Source: Cohnella algarum (GTDB lineage Bacteria > Bacillota > Bacilli > Paenibacillales > Paenibacillaceae). From it: DNA of 64,000 nucleotides. Shown one piece after another: positions 11,886-21,413 of this stretch (the stretch's first letter is position 1; each line of letters opens with the position of its first letter). A program made the position numbers and the translations under genes. The stretch is from contig NZ_JAFHKM010000002.1 of assembly GCF_016937515.1 (NCBI RefSeq), positions 925,001 to 989,000 on the forward strand, written 5' to 3'. Below the pieces are notes generated by a model that had not been told where the DNA came from, did not search any database, and worked only from the letters and a program-made list of their open reading frames with translations.

Positions 11886-12590
11886 CTAAAACGGCAGCGG
11901 GCTCCCGTCCGAGTGGATGAAGAAGCGGCCGTGCTCCGGCCTCGTCTTCCCTTCCAGCAGATCGCACAGCTGCGCGGCCGGCTCGGACGGGTCCAGCGGC
12001 GCTTCCATCCCGCCCTGATCGGTGCGCACCCATCCCGGGTGCACGGCGTACACCGTCACGTTCCGATCCGCCAGCTGATTGCGCAAAATGCCCGTGAACA
12101 TATTGAGCGCCGCCTTCGACATCGCATACGAATAGTCCTTCGACCCGCATTTTTCGATAATGCCCGACGCGGAGGACATGTTGATGACGAACGACGGCCC
12201 GTCCCCGGCCCTCAGAAGCGGGACGAAATGCTTGCAGACCCGCACCGGACCGAACGCGTTCGTTTGAAACGTCCGCTCGAAATCGTCCAGGTCCGCTTCC
12301 TCGATCGAGCTTTTACGGCCGACGGCGATGGCCGCGTTATTGACGATCGCGTCGAAACGAACGCCGTTCGCCCGCATCGTTTGCGCGGCGGCCCGAATCG
12401 AAGCCTCGTCGCCGACCTCCGCTTCGACCGTTTGCAGGGCGTCGGCCGGATATCGACCCCGCAACCGCTCCATTTCCTCCAGCCGCGAAGCCGGACGAAT
12501 GCCCGCCACGACCCGATGTCCCCGCTCCAGCAGCGCTTTGACGATAGCCAGTCCGATGCCGCGGTTTGCGCCCGTAATGAAAATGTTCAT
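11886..12590 (-). CDS. Short-chain dehydrogenase/reductase (SDR) family protein
   Basis: A 234-residue classical SDR with the nucleotide-binding TGANRGIG motif (residues 6-13), NNAA (84-87), catalytic Ser140 and YAMSK (Y155, K159). The short GFFIHSDGSPLPF-like tail resembles carbonyl reductase-type SDRs. The substrate is unknown. AGGAG precedes the ATG. It is followed on the same strand by the repeat array and IS; the upstream neighbour is the cidR-like regulator. Confidence 0.85.
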   Translation of the reverse strand: MNIFITGANRGIGLAIVKALLERGHRVVAGIRPASRLEEMERLRGRYPADALQTVEAEVGDEASIRAAAQTMRANGVRFDAIVNNAAIAVGRKSSIEEADLDDFERTFQTNAFGPVRVCKHFVPLLRAGDGPSFVINMSSASGIIEKCGSKDYSYAMSKAALNMFTGILRNQLADRNVTVYAVHPGWVRTDQGGMEAPLDPSEPAAQLCDLLEGKTRPEHGRFFIHSDGSPLPF

Positions 12591-12816
12591 CCCGTATCAA
12601 CTCCTGTCCAGTATCGGCTCGCAAGAGCCTTTCCCCCGCAATTCGCCGATCATGTCGAATGCGGAAAATTACGGATGTTGCCTTTGGACCTGGCAAATAT
12701 CCTTTCTCGGCGTCCGGCCTCGTCTTCCCGGCCGGGCCAAGCCTCCCCGCCATTTTATTGCAAGCGCTTTACTTTGTCCATGGAAAATTCGGCAGCGCCC
12801 GGCGCTTGGCGCGCGC

Positions 12817-13725
12817 CTATCCCCGTCCGCCTTTGAAATACGACTCCGCGAACTGCAGCCATGCCCGCTCCGCAGGGGACAAATATTTGTCCTTTCGCCA
12901 AATCATCGCGAGCGCCCACGGAATCGAAGGACGGACGAGGCGGATCGCCCTCGCCTTGTCCGAAACGACCTGTCGGCAGATCGATTCGGGCAAAAGCGAA
13001 ATGCCGAGCCCCGCCGCCACCAGCTTGCCGATCAAATCCCACTGCGAGCTTTCGCAAACGATCGCCGGCTCGAAGCCGGCCTGAATGCATGCCGAGCGGA
13101 TCCGGCCCCGCAGCGCGAATTCCTGGCCGAACAATATAAACGGCTCGCCCGCCAGCTCGGCGAGCGACGCCTCCTGCCGCCCGGCAAGCCGATGCGAGCT
13201 CGGGACAAGCAGGTGGACCGGCTCCTCGGAAATCGGAATGGAATGATAATCATCCCGTTTGGTCGGCAGCAGCACGACGCCGATATTGAGCGTTCCGGCG
13301 GCAATGTCGGCTTCCATTTTTTTCGCGCCGTCTTCCACCAGCTCCAGCGCGATGCCGGGATGACGCTCGTGAAACAGGCCGAGCGCTTCCGGAAAATAGC
13401 CGGCTCCCGCCATCGGGGGCAAGCCGATGCGCAGCGTCCCCTTTTTCAGGTTCAGCAAGTCGTCCAAATCCGAGGACAAATGCTCGAACGAGCGAACGAT
13501 ATTTTCCGCCTGCGCCAAAATCATCCGTCCCGCGTCGGTCAGCTCGATCCTTTTGCCCGAACGGTCGATCAGCTCGGTTCCGAGCTCCTCCTCGATGCCT
13601 TTGATCATTTTGCTGATCGTCGGCTGGCTGACATGAAGCTTTTCCGCGGCTTTCGTGAAGCTTCCCTGGCGCGCCGTCTCCATAAAATATTGCAAGTGCC
13701 GGATGTCCACCGATTTCACCGCCAT
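12817..13725 (-). CDS. cidR: LysR-family regulator, CidR-like
   Basis: A 302-residue LysR-type transcription factor: N-terminal winged HTH (residues 8-67, with GSFTKAAEKLHVSQPTISKMIKGIEEELG) and a periplasmic-binding-protein-like effector domain (about 95-295). It is divergent from cidA-cidB, the arrangement of ywbI-ywbH-ywbG in Bacillus subtilis and cidR-cidA in staphylococci, where the regulator activates the holin-like genes during overflow metabolism. The assignment rests on this context. A palindromic AT-rich segment (about 13736-13762) in the shared promoter region is a likely operator. Confidence 0.8.
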   Translation of the reverse strand: MAVKSVDIRHLQYFMETARQGSFTKAAEKLHVSQPTISKMIKGIEEELGTELIDRSGKRIELTDAGRMILAQAENIVRSFEHLSSDLDDLLNLKKGTLRIGLPPMAGAGYFPEALGLFHERHPGIALELVEDGAKKMEADIAAGTLNIGVVLLPTKRDDYHSIPISEEPVHLLVPSSHRLAGRQEASLAELAGEPFILFGQEFALRGRIRSACIQAGFEPAIVCESSQWDLIGKLVAAGLGISLLPESICRQVVSDKARAIRLVRPSIPWALAMIWRKDKYLSPAERAWLQFAESYFKGGRG

Positions 13726-13760
13726 GCACGAATGGAATGATAAGCATTCATTATATGTAT

Positions 13761-13789
13761 TTTACCTATGAAAATAAGCGGCGTATACT
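13761..13789 (+). promoter_or_regulatory. Promoter of cidAB
   Basis: TTTACC (13761-13766), 17 bases, TATACT (13784-13789). The upstream CATTCATTATATGTAT stretch fits a LysR-type (T-N11-A) binding region for the divergent regulator. Confidence 0.6.
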
Positions 13790-13831
13790 TTTCATTATTC
13801 ATTTCGCCCGTTCGAAGGGAGGCAAGCTCGC

Positions 13832-14230
13832 ATGAAGTGGCACATCCGAATCCTCAATGCCGCCGCCGCGTTCGTCCAAATCGCCGCTTTGGCCGGCGTC
13901 GCGCTGGCGATGGACAAGTTGGCCGGCCGGCTCGGCCTGCCGCTCCCGGGCAGCATCTTGGGCGCGATCGCGGTGTTTCTGCTGCTGAAAACGAAGCTGC
14001 TGCCGCTGCGCTGGATCGAACGGGGAGCGAATTGGCTGCTGGCGGAATTGCTGCTGTTTTTCGTTCCTTCCGCCGTCGGCATCGTCCAATATCCGTCGCT
14101 GCTCGGAAGCGCGGGCTTTCAGCTGCTGCTCGTCATCGCGGCGGGGACGCTTCTCGTTCTGGCATGCGCCGGCGCGGTGACGAAGCTCGTGTTGCGGCCG
14201 CGCGCGCGGAAGGAGGCCGATTGCCGATGA
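13832..14230 (+). CDS. cidA: CidA/LrgA family holin-like protein
   Basis: A 132-residue membrane protein with four hydrophobic segments (about 8-30, 34-51, 64-84, 92-113) and the family signature LPLPGSILGAIAVFLLL near 38-54. CidA/LrgA proteins are holin-like and affect autolysis and pyruvate/overflow physiology together with CidB/LrgB. GGGAGG lies 9 bases before the ATG. Its TGA overlaps the ATG of cidB (ATGA), so the two are translationally coupled. Confidence 0.88.
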   Translation: MKWHIRILNAAAAFVQIAALAGVALAMDKLAGRLGLPLPGSILGAIAVFLLLKTKLLPLRWIERGANWLLAELLLFFVPSAVGIVQYPSLLGSAGFQLLLVIAAGTLLVLACAGAVTKLVLRPRARKEADCR

Positions 14231-14907
14231 CTCCGCTGGCTTTGCTCGGGGCCGGGATGACGGTCGGCTTGTACTTCGGGATCAAAAGCGCGGCGAAGCG
14301 GCTGCGGTCCCCGCTGCTCTCTCCGCTGCTGGTCACGCCCGTTCTGCTGATCGCCTTCATCCTGATCGCGAACATTCCTTACGATGACTACCGGGCCGGG
14401 ACTTCCTGGCTGACCGATCTGCTGCAGCCCGCGACCGTCGCGTTCGCCGTGCCGCTGTACAAAGCCTATCCCGTGCTCAAAAAACATCTGCGAGCCATCG
14501 CGGGAGGCGTCGCCGCCGGCAGCCTGATCTCGCTTTTTTCCTGTTTGCTCATCTCCGGCATGCTGCGGCTGGATGTCCGGTTGACCGACAGCCTGCTGCC
14601 GCGCTCGGTGACGACGCCGATCGCCATCGGCCTGTCGCAGGCGAACGGCGGCATCGGCTCCGTCACCGCCTGCGCGGTGCTCGCGACGGGATTGCTCGGC
14701 TCGATGATCGGTCCTTCCGTCATCCGCCTGCTGCGCATTCGCGACGACGTCGCCCTCGGCGTCGCGCTCGGGACCGGCGCCCACAGCGCCGGCATATCCA
14801 GGGCGCTCGAGCACGGCGATGTCGCGGGAGCCGTCGCCAGCGCATCCATGATTTTGTCCGCGCTTTTTACGCTGTGCGTATATCCTTATCTCGTTCCCGT
14901 CCCGTGA
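14227..14907 (+). CDS. cidB: CidB/LrgB family protein
   Basis: A 226-residue polytopic membrane protein of the LrgB family, with the hallmark LPRSVTTPIAIGLSQANGG (about residues 119-137) and a GTGAHSAGISRALE segment. It acts with CidA in the membrane, where the pair has been linked to autolysis control and pyruvate transport in relatives. The ATG at 14227 overlaps the cidA stop; AAGGAGG lies 10 bases upstream. An in-frame TTG at 14221 is a weaker alternative. It is followed by a bidirectional terminator. Confidence 0.88.
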   Translation: MTPLALLGAGMTVGLYFGIKSAAKRLRSPLLSPLLVTPVLLIAFILIANIPYDDYRAGTSWLTDLLQPATVAFAVPLYKAYPVLKKHLRAIAGGVAAGSLISLFSCLLISGMLRLDVRLTDSLLPRSVTTPIAIGLSQANGGIGSVTACAVLATGLLGSMIGPSVIRLLRIRDDVALGVALGTGAHSAGISRALEHGDVAGAVASASMILSALFTLCVYPYLVPVP

Positions 14908-14953
14908 AAAAACGGCCCGCCGAATCGTATCCGATCCGCCGGGCCGCTTTTCG
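14908..14953. terminator. Bidirectional terminator between cidB and the U32 peptidase gene
   Basis: A GC-rich hairpin (CGGCCCGCCGAATCG against CGATCCGCCGGGCCG, with mismatches) is flanked by AAAAAA on the left and TTTT on the right, so it can serve both convergent genes. Confidence 0.75.
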
Positions 14954-14958
14954 TTCGT

Positions 14959-17470
14959 TTATTTGATCAGTTGCCCGCGCGTGACGCCGAGCTGGTTCGT
15001 CGCCTTCAGTTTCTTCCAAACGTCGCTTCCGGCAACCCGGCCGTCGATCGCGGCCCGGTAAAGCGCGAGCACTTCCCGCACCTTGTCCGCGTTCTCCTCC
15101 AGAAACTCCACCCGATACGAGGCGAGCCCCAATTCCATAAAATGGCTCAAATATTCCGCTCCCGATTGCTCGATCGCGTTGTACACCGTGTTCCGGCAGC
15201 CTTCGTCGACGCGGACCGGATGCGACATCCCAATGCGGTCCTGCAGCGACGCGCGTTTCTCCTCGCAAGGACGGCCGCAGTTCGTGTAGTCGGTCCCTTC
15301 GCTCAAAAACGTGCAGTACACGCAATGCTCCGTATGGAACATCGGCATATGCTGGTGAATGACGAGCTCCAGTCGCGACGTGTCGGACTCGCGCAGCATA
15401 TCGACCATTTGCTGGATGTTCAGGTCGTAGGACGGCGTCAGCCAATCGAGGCCCGCTTCGCGGAACAGCTCGATCGTCTTGTGGTTCGCCACGTTCAGCG
15501 AGAAATCGCCGATCAGCAGCGGATGACGCTCGCCCGGCTTCTCCGCGCGCTCCTTCAAATAATAGTACAGCGCGCCGGTATTGCGAACGAGCACCGCGTC
15601 CGGCTTCAGGTTCAAAATGTTCCGGTGATAGCCGTTCTCCCCGGGCATATGAATGCGCGGCGTCGCCAGCGCGATCGGCTTGCCGGCTTCCCGGCAGACG
15701 GCGATCGCGTCCGGGAACTGCTTGATGAATTCGAAGTCGGCGTAGATCATCGCCGCGTCCGTTTCCGCCGCCGCGCGCACCTGCTCAAGCGTGCGGCAAA
15801 GCACGGTCAGCCGGGCGTCTTCCGGGCGAACCGGCTTGGCTTGCGCCTTCGGCGCGCGCGGCGGCAGCGGCCGCTTGACGTACCGCGGCGGCTGCTCGCG
15901 AAGCCGTTCCAGCTGCTCGACGGCGACGCGCCGGATGCGGTTCAGCTCGCTCTTGGGCACGATCACGTCCCCTTCGAGCGCGACGGCAAGCTCCTCCAGG
16001 CGGTAAAGCGAGCCGCCGAGACGGCCGAGCTGCTCGGCCAGCACCTCCTGGCCCAGAGGCCTTTTTTCCGCGCGTTCGAGCGGCATTTCCGACGGCACGA
16101 CGACCGTCGTCCCCCTTGCCGCATCCGTCCAGATCGTCCGCAACGGCGCGCCCTCGCGGCCTTCGACCGTAACCGCCACCGGGAAGGTGCGGTACGGCTT
16201 CTCCGTCTCGAACGTGCCGCGCAGCCGCTTGTCCAGCGCCGGATCGCTCGTCTTCCAGATCCGGTCGCCTTCATGCACGCGATGGAGGTCGACGTCGTTG
16301 CGCCCCATCACGATTTCGACGCGGCCGCCTTCCGGCGCTTCGCCTTCGAGCTTGGCGCCGTTGCTGCGCAAATCGTAGACGCGCCCGCCCTCTTCCTTCT
16401 TCGTCGGGTCCCCGCGTCGAACACGATGCCGTCGCCGCGCTTGAGCGGCGCTTCGATCACGCAAACGACGCTGTCGCGCAATATTTTCTCCACGCGCCCG
16501 AGATAGACGCCCCGGCTTTTAGGAAACGTGCCCTCCACGAGCTTCTTGTTGTTCGTACCTTCCAGAAAGCCGTGCGTGAAGCCGCGCGAAAAGCTCTGCT
16601 CCAGCTCGCGGACTTCCTCGCGCGACGGCTTGCTTTCGTCGCCCTCGAAATAGCGGTCGATCGCGCGGCGATATTTGCTCACGACGTTCGCCACGTATTC
16701 CGGCGACTTCAACCGGCCTTCTATTTTAAAAGAAGTAACGCCGGCCTCGATCAGCTCCGGCATGATATCGATCGCCGCCAAATCCTTCGGCGACAGCAGG
16801 TAAGCGATATTGCCCATCTGCTTCTGGACGCCGTCGACGATGAGATCGTACGGCAGGCGGCAGGCCTGCGCGCACTCGCCGCGGTTCGCCGAGCGGCCGC
16901 CCCACACTTCCGAGGTCAGGCATTGTCCGGAATAGGAAACGCACAGCGCCCCGTGCACGAACACTTCCATCGGCAGCTTCGCCTGCTCGCCGATTTTGCG
17001 GATTTGCTTCAGATTGTTTTCCCGGCCGAGCACGACGCGCTCGATGTTGAACGGCTTCGTAAATTCCACCGCTTCGGGCGACGTGATCGTCATCTGCGTC
17101 GATCCGTGGATCGGGAAATCCGGCGAAAGCTCGCGAATGAGCTTCACGAGGCCCAAATCCTGCACGATGACCGCGTCCACGCCCGCGTCGATGCAGGCTT
17201 CGACCAGCGTTTGGGCATCCTTGAGCTCGTCCTCGAAAACGAGAATGTTGAACGTCAGAAACCCTTTGACTCCATAACGGTGCAAAAACGCCATAATTTC
17301 CGGCAGCTCGTCCATCTTGAAATTGTTCGCGCGGGCGCGGGCGTTGAACTTTTCCACGCCGAAAAAGACGGCGTCCGCCCGTTCGCCACGGCGGCCCGCA
17401 TGCACTCCCAATCTCCCGCCGGAGCGAGCAGCTCGATATCTTCACGCCGAATAACGGCTTTGTCTGTCAT
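14959..17470 (-). pseudogene. U32-family peptidase (long form, DUF3656 type), two frameshifts
   Basis: The gene reads as one protein of about 837 residues if two single-base gaps are repaired. It starts ATGACAGAC at 17470 (GGAGG 8 bases before): MTDKAVIRREDIELLAPAGD. The first shift is in a G run at about 17378-17380 (VANG / ADAVFFG), the second in a G run at 16410-16413 (VFDAG / DPTKKEE). The U32 core is visible (LLAPAGDWE, NRGECAQACRLPYDL, FKIEGRLKSPEYV), followed by a DUF3656-like region and a second U32-like repeat with the Cys cluster CVYCTFLSEGTDYTNCGRPC. The family includes E. coli RlhA and other RNA-modification proteins. Both breaks are loss of one G from a homopolymer, so sequencing error is as likely as true decay. 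Confidence 0.85.
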
Positions 17471-17634
17471 TTCGTTTACCTCCATACCGCCCTCCCGGGC
17501 AGCCAATACCCCAAGTATACCAAACCGCGCCAACCGGGGCCAAAAGAAAATAAAGCCTCCGCTTTGCCGCAAACAGAAAAAACGGGCGGAAGCGCTCGGC
17601 TTCGGCCCGTTTCACACCCCTATCATGCCATCGT

Positions 17635-17856
17635 TTAAAACCAGCCGCTGACCATCTTGACGTCCGCGATGAGGAACACGATCAAAGCCACGAGCGCGAA
17701 GCCGATGGCGAACACGTTCTTCTTCCCTTTCTCCATGAGCAGACGCACGAGTCCAAGCGCGATGAGCACCGTAAAAATGACCATGAATATGTCGAACGGA
17801 GTGTAAAGGCTGGCCGTTTCCTCCGCCGCGTTTGCTGCATTTGCCGCCAGGAACAT
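17635..17856 (-). CDS. Small two-helix membrane protein
   Basis: A 73-residue protein with two transmembrane segments (about residues 20-41 and 47-68) and a short Lys-rich loop between them (MEKGKKN). It resembles the small DUF2759-type membrane proteins of bacilli, but that is not certain. The ATG at 17856 is preceded by AAAGGAGG with 9-base spacing; an upstream in-frame ATG (17880) overlaps the ribosome-binding site and is less likely. No function is proposed. Confidence 0.6.
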   Translation of the reverse strand: MFLAANAANAAEETASLYTPFDIFMVIFTVLIALGLVRLLMEKGKKNVFAIGFALVALIVFLIADVKMVSGWF

Positions 17857-18128
17857 TGGGTGGGACCTCCTTTTGTTCATAACCTTCCCATTATCCTATA
17901 TGTTATCCGCAAAAAGCGAGGCTTGCAAGTCCGAGTTTGCGCGCGTAACAACTTTGTCACAACTTGGAAGCGCTTTTGTTTATAACGATCCGTTAAAGCA
18001 GCCATCAGTAAGTTTTATAGATGAAATCGCGTCATGCATTGTCGGGGGAGTCAAATATGATACGATCAAAACATACTGGATAAATCGGAATTAGCTGCCG
18101 ATTCGATTCAACAAGGGGGAATATCGCA

Positions 18129-19748
18129 GTGGCCTACGAAGCGGTATGGATGAAGAATCCGGACAAGCTGAATAAATTCGAATTTTATAAAATGGAAAAA
18201 GACGGCCTCGACATTATCCGCGACATCGTGGAAAAGTATGCGAAGGAAGGGTTCGCGTCGATTCCTCAGGAGGATTTCAACCTATTTAAATGGGCCGGCG
18301 TATATCAGCAAAAGCCGAACAACGGCCACTTCATGATGCGCATCCGGATTCCCGGCGGCGTGCTGACGAGCGCCCAGGCCCGGGTGCTGGCATCCATCGG
18401 CCGCGACTACGGCCGCGGACTGATCGACGTGACGACCCGTCAGGCGATCCAGTACCACTGGCTGGAAATCGAGCATTTTCCCGACATTTTCGACCGTCTC
18501 GCTTCCGTCGGCATGTCGGGGGTCGAAGCTTGCGGCGACTGCCCGCGGACGATCGTCGGCAACCCGCTCGTCGGCATCGATCCGGACGAATTGATCGACA
18601 CGGCGCCGATCGTCGACCGGCTCGAGAAGTTTTTCCTGAACAATCGGGACTTCTCGAACCTGCCGCGCAAATACAAAATGTCCATCTCGGCCAACATTTA
18701 CAATAACGCCAGCGCCGAAATCCAGTGCCTGGGCTTCGTCCCGGCCTCGAAAGTGATCGACGGCAAAGAAACGATCGGCTTCCACGCGCTCGTCGGCGGC
18801 GGCCTGTCGGCCAAGCCGCACTTGGGCAAACAGCTCGACATGTTCATTTTGCCGGACGAAGTGCTGAAGGTCGCCATCGGCGTTACGACGCTGTTCCGCG
18901 ATCACGGCTACCGGGAAAAACGCCACTACGCGCGCCTGAAATACCTGGTCGCCGACTGGGGCGTCGAGAAGTTCCAGGAAGAGCTGGTGAAGCTGATCGG
19001 CCCGATGCCGTCCCGCGGGGAAAACCGGGTAATCGGCTGGAACGGCTCCTACTTCGACGGCGTGCACAAGCAAAAGCAGGAAGGCCTGAACTACATCGGC
19101 CTGAACGTGCCGGTCGGCCGCACGAGCAGCGAGGAGTTCGAACAGCTGGCCGATATCGCCGACAAATACGGCGACGGCACGATCCGGACGACGATTTCGC
19201 AAAATATTTTGCTGCCCGGCATCCCGGACGCCAAAGTCGAAGAAGTACTGCAGCACCCGCTGCTTGAGCGCCTCACGCCCAACCCGAACCGGTTCATGAG
19301 CCGGACGGTGTCGTGCACGGGGAACGAATTTTGCAACCTGGCCATCGTCGAAACGAAGGAGCGCGCCCGCCGCGTCGCCCAATATTTGGACGAACACGTG
19401 CAGCTCGACCAGCCGCTCCGCATTCACTTCATCGGCTGCCCGAACGGCTGCGGCCAGAAGCACATCGCCGACATCGGCTTGCAGGGCTCCCTGATCAAGA
19501 CGCCGGAAGGCATGATCGACGCCTTCGATATCGCCGTCGGCGGCACGCTCGGTCCGGATCCGAAGTTCAATTCGGTGCTCAAAGGCCGGGTCAAGGGCGA
19601 AGAAGTCCAGCAGGTGCTCGCGCAGCTGATCGAATTTTACAAGGAGCAGCGCAGCGGAAACGACGAATCGTTCCACGATTTCGTCCACCGCGTGGGCGTT
19701 CCCGTTCTCCAGGAGAAGCTGACGGCGATTTTGGCTGCGGCTTCCTGA
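18129..19748 (+). CDS. Ferredoxin-type nitrite/sulfite reductase (siroheme, 4Fe-4S)
   Basis: A 539-residue assimilatory six-electron reductase with two NIR/SIR ferredoxin-like half-domains, each followed by a 4Fe-4S/siroheme domain. Cluster and siroheme ligands are C396 and C402 (SCTGNEFC), and C437 and C441 (GCPNGC). Siroheme-contacting Arg/Lys residues are present in the N-terminal half (MRIRIPGG, VTTRQAIQYH). Sequence alone does not separate nitrite from sulfite reductase. The start is GTG at 18129 behind AAGGGGG. It is monocistronic and no electron donor or siroheme gene is adjacent. The 250-base upstream gap shows no convincing sigma-A promoter. Confidence 0.9.
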   Translation: MAYEAVWMKNPDKLNKFEFYKMEKDGLDIIRDIVEKYAKEGFASIPQEDFNLFKWAGVYQQKPNNGHFMMRIRIPGGVLTSAQARVLASIGRDYGRGLIDVTTRQAIQYHWLEIEHFPDIFDRLASVGMSGVEACGDCPRTIVGNPLVGIDPDELIDTAPIVDRLEKFFLNNRDFSNLPRKYKMSISANIYNNASAEIQCLGFVPASKVIDGKETIGFHALVGGGLSAKPHLGKQLDMFILPDEVLKVAIGVTTLFRDHGYREKRHYARLKYLVADWGVEKFQEELVKLIGPMPSRGENRVIGWNGSYFDGVHKQKQEGLNYIGLNVPVGRTSSEEFEQLADIADKYGDGTIRTTISQNILLPGIPDAKVEEVLQHPLLERLTPNPNRFMSRTVSCTGNEFCNLAIVETKERARRVAQYLDEHVQLDQPLRIHFIGCPNGCGQKHIADIGLQGSLIKTPEGMIDAFDIAVGGTLGPDPKFNSVLKGRVKGEEVQQVLAQLIEFYKEQRSGNDESFHDFVHRVGVPVLQEKLTAILAAAS

Positions 19749-19878
19749 TCGGGGCGGCGAACTGATCGGCGCTACGTTCTACGTTCTGATCGAGGCGTTC
19801 TGATCGAGGTGGCTATTCTTCTCCCGGCGAACCTTCCGTTATCGCGGCATCGGATTCATTCCTATCCTCGAGCAATGC

Positions 19879-19923
19879 GCCCCCCCTTCGTTTCGGCCTC
19901 TGCCGCGGAGGAGGGGGTTTTCC
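19879..19923 (+). terminator. Terminator-like hairpin after the nitrite/sulfite reductase
   Basis: A run of seven Cs plus TTC pairs with GGAGGAGGGGG (one mismatch) and is followed by TTTT. Between the stop codon and this hairpin the motif ctgatcg occurs four times in 60 bases. Confidence 0.55.
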
Positions 19924-20040
19924 ATTTCGTGGGCTGGGAGATTTTAGTGCCTCCGCGATTTTCTCGGCCGGCAGGATTGTTACCTCTTTCGCTCAAGACT
20001 GGCCATAATGCCCCCTTCCCGGGAGGAAGGCTCTACCTTC

Positions 20041-20221
20041 GTTGGATTTTATCCAATCTGCAGAGGGAAAATTCGCAAAACCGGTCCCTACGTTGGATTT
20101 TATCCAACGAAAAAGCTCATTTTTTCATCCGTCACAAGGAAATGCCGATTTTGATTGGACAAAATCCAACGTAGGCGCGTTTCTGGTGCAAATCAGGCTT
20201 CCCCGTTGGATATTTTCCAAT
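20041..20221. repeat. Array B: four TTGGAT-N5-ATCCAA-type palindromes
   Basis: Four 17-bp near-perfect palindromes: 20041-20057 (gttggattttatccaat), 20092-20108 (gttggattttatccaac), 20154-20170 (attggacaaaatccaac, inverted) and 20205-20221 (gttggatattttccaat). Centres are 51, 62 and 51 bp apart. The intervening sequences are not repeats of each other apart from cctacg/cgtagg flanks. They lie 200-400 bases upstream of the nuclease-like/wHTH gene. Confidence 0.85.
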
Positions 20222-20395
20222 GTAGCCGACTGCAGCCGGTATCCGGTTCACCCGAACGATGAATTTCTCGTTAAATCCCCCCGCATTTTTCGACCGCAGT
20301 GTACTCTAAAATCCCGAATCCCGCCGTCTATATCTTCTCCATTCAGCCAACAGTCTACATCCAGCAATCCGGCATCCTCACACTATTATCACCTC

Positions 20396-20424
20396 TTGCC
20401 CTGTGGCCGTCCTTTCGTTATACT
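20396..20424 (+). promoter_or_regulatory. Promoter of the nuclease-like/wHTH gene
   Basis: TTGCCC (20396-20401), 17 bases, TATACT (20419-20424). Predicted start of transcription near 20431, only about ten bases before a strong terminator hairpin. Confidence 0.6.
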
Positions 20425-20439
20425 GATGGCAAGACGAAG

Positions 20440-20478
20440 AACGTCCCGAAGCCTTTTACAGGTTCCGGGGCGTTTTTT
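20440..20478 (+). terminator. Leader terminator/attenuator upstream of the nuclease-like gene
   Basis: AACGTCCCGAAGCC pairs with GGTTCCGGGGCGTT (14 bp with G-U pairs and one mismatch, 7-base loop) and runs into TTTTAT. The gene's ribosome-binding site begins 8 bases later. The hairpin lies between the promoter at 20396-20424 and the start codon at 20500, so transcription of the gene would need read-through or antitermination. Confidence 0.7.
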
Positions 20479-20499
20479 ATTTTCGAGGGGGAATCGGGA

Positions 20500-21171
20500 A
20501 TGGCTCATGTTGACCAAGCGGTTGAAGCTTTCATCGAACGCCACGTTGCAGCGCGCCAGGGAGAACGGAAAGGACGGCTGCGGAGAGGAAACCGTTATGC
20601 GGAAAACCTGTTTCTCCGCAATGTCTGGTGGCCGTTGTTCGGACAGTTCGACCATTTGCACCCCGAATACGAGGTCTATGATTGGAACCGCAAGTCGCAA
20701 TTCATCGATTTCGCCTTTATGCCCCCGTATGGGCGATTCGGCCTCGAGATCGACGGGTTTCAGACGCACGTCAAGGATATGGACCGCGAAACGCACAGCT
20801 ACAGCCTGAACCGGGACACTTTCCTGACGGGACTCGGCTGGACCATGCTTCATTTTTCCTTCGATGACGTGCAGAAACATCCGGAAATCAGCCGCATGCT
20901 GCTGCAGCTTGCGGTTGGCACCGACTCGCTGCGGCCTCTCGCGTTGACGTCGGAAATCTCCCATGTGGAAAAAGACATCCTTCGAATGGCCTGGAGGCTT
21001 GGTCGGCACATCCGTCCGCGGGACGTTCGCGAGCAGTTCGGATTGGATTTTCGCACGGCTCGGAAGCATCTCGCCTCGATGTGCGACAAGGGGCTGCTCC
21101 GTCCCGTTTCCTGCGGAGGAGCCGTTCGCCGCTATGAACTGGAGCCCGACTCGCTGAAAAAGCTGCTCTAG
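20500..21171 (+). CDS. Vsr/DUF559-like nuclease-fold protein with C-terminal winged helix
   Basis: A 223-residue protein. The N-terminal part carries FIDFAFMPPYGRFGLEIDG (residues 68-86) followed by H90, resembling the D-x(n)-ExD/K core of the PD-(D/E)xK/DUF559/Vsr nuclease fold; candidate residues are D70, E83 and D85. The C-terminal third (about 145-223) looks like a winged helix-turn-helix (RPRDVREQFGLDFRTARKHLASMCDKGLL). The start ATG at 20500 lies 8 bases after GAGGGGG. Function is unknown; a DNA-binding regulator or a nuclease are both possible. It stands alone, preceded by palindrome array B, a promoter and a terminator-like hairpin. Confidence 0.65.
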   Translation: MAHVDQAVEAFIERHVAARQGERKGRLRRGNRYAENLFLRNVWWPLFGQFDHLHPEYEVYDWNRKSQFIDFAFMPPYGRFGLEIDGFQTHVKDMDRETHSYSLNRDTFLTGLGWTMLHFSFDDVQKHPEISRMLLQLAVGTDSLRPLALTSEISHVEKDILRMAWRLGRHIRPRDVREQFGLDFRTARKHLASMCDKGLLRPVSCGGAVRRYELEPDSLKKLL

Positions 21172-21413
21172 CTGGCACCGTGCGCCAGAACGCAGCACGA
21201 TTGCGGCGGTCTCATACCATCTGCGTGCCCTGACCGAGTTGCGATTGCTTGACAAGCTTTTATCCAATGAGGGATGACAGTTATTACGGAATCTTAATCC
21301 CCTGCAATAGCGGCCTCGAGGCGCGTGTCGCCCCCAAAGAGATTGCTTGACCCGCAAGCCGAACACCACTCCCCTGCAGCTCTGCTTGGCCCGAAAGCTG
21401 AACGTCGCTGCAG
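21172..21413. other. Intergenic region after the nuclease-like gene
   Basis: No gene or clear terminator is seen between the convergent genes. Short repeats of cccctgca and cttgacccgcaag/cttggcccgaaag type hint at degraded repeat sequence but do not form a regular array. Confidence 0.4.

Noticed and set aside
17873..18094. Possible 73-residue protein upstream of the nitrite/sulfite reductase
   Set aside because: No ribosome-binding site, no hydrophobic or family pattern, and it lies in the promoter region of the reductase gene.
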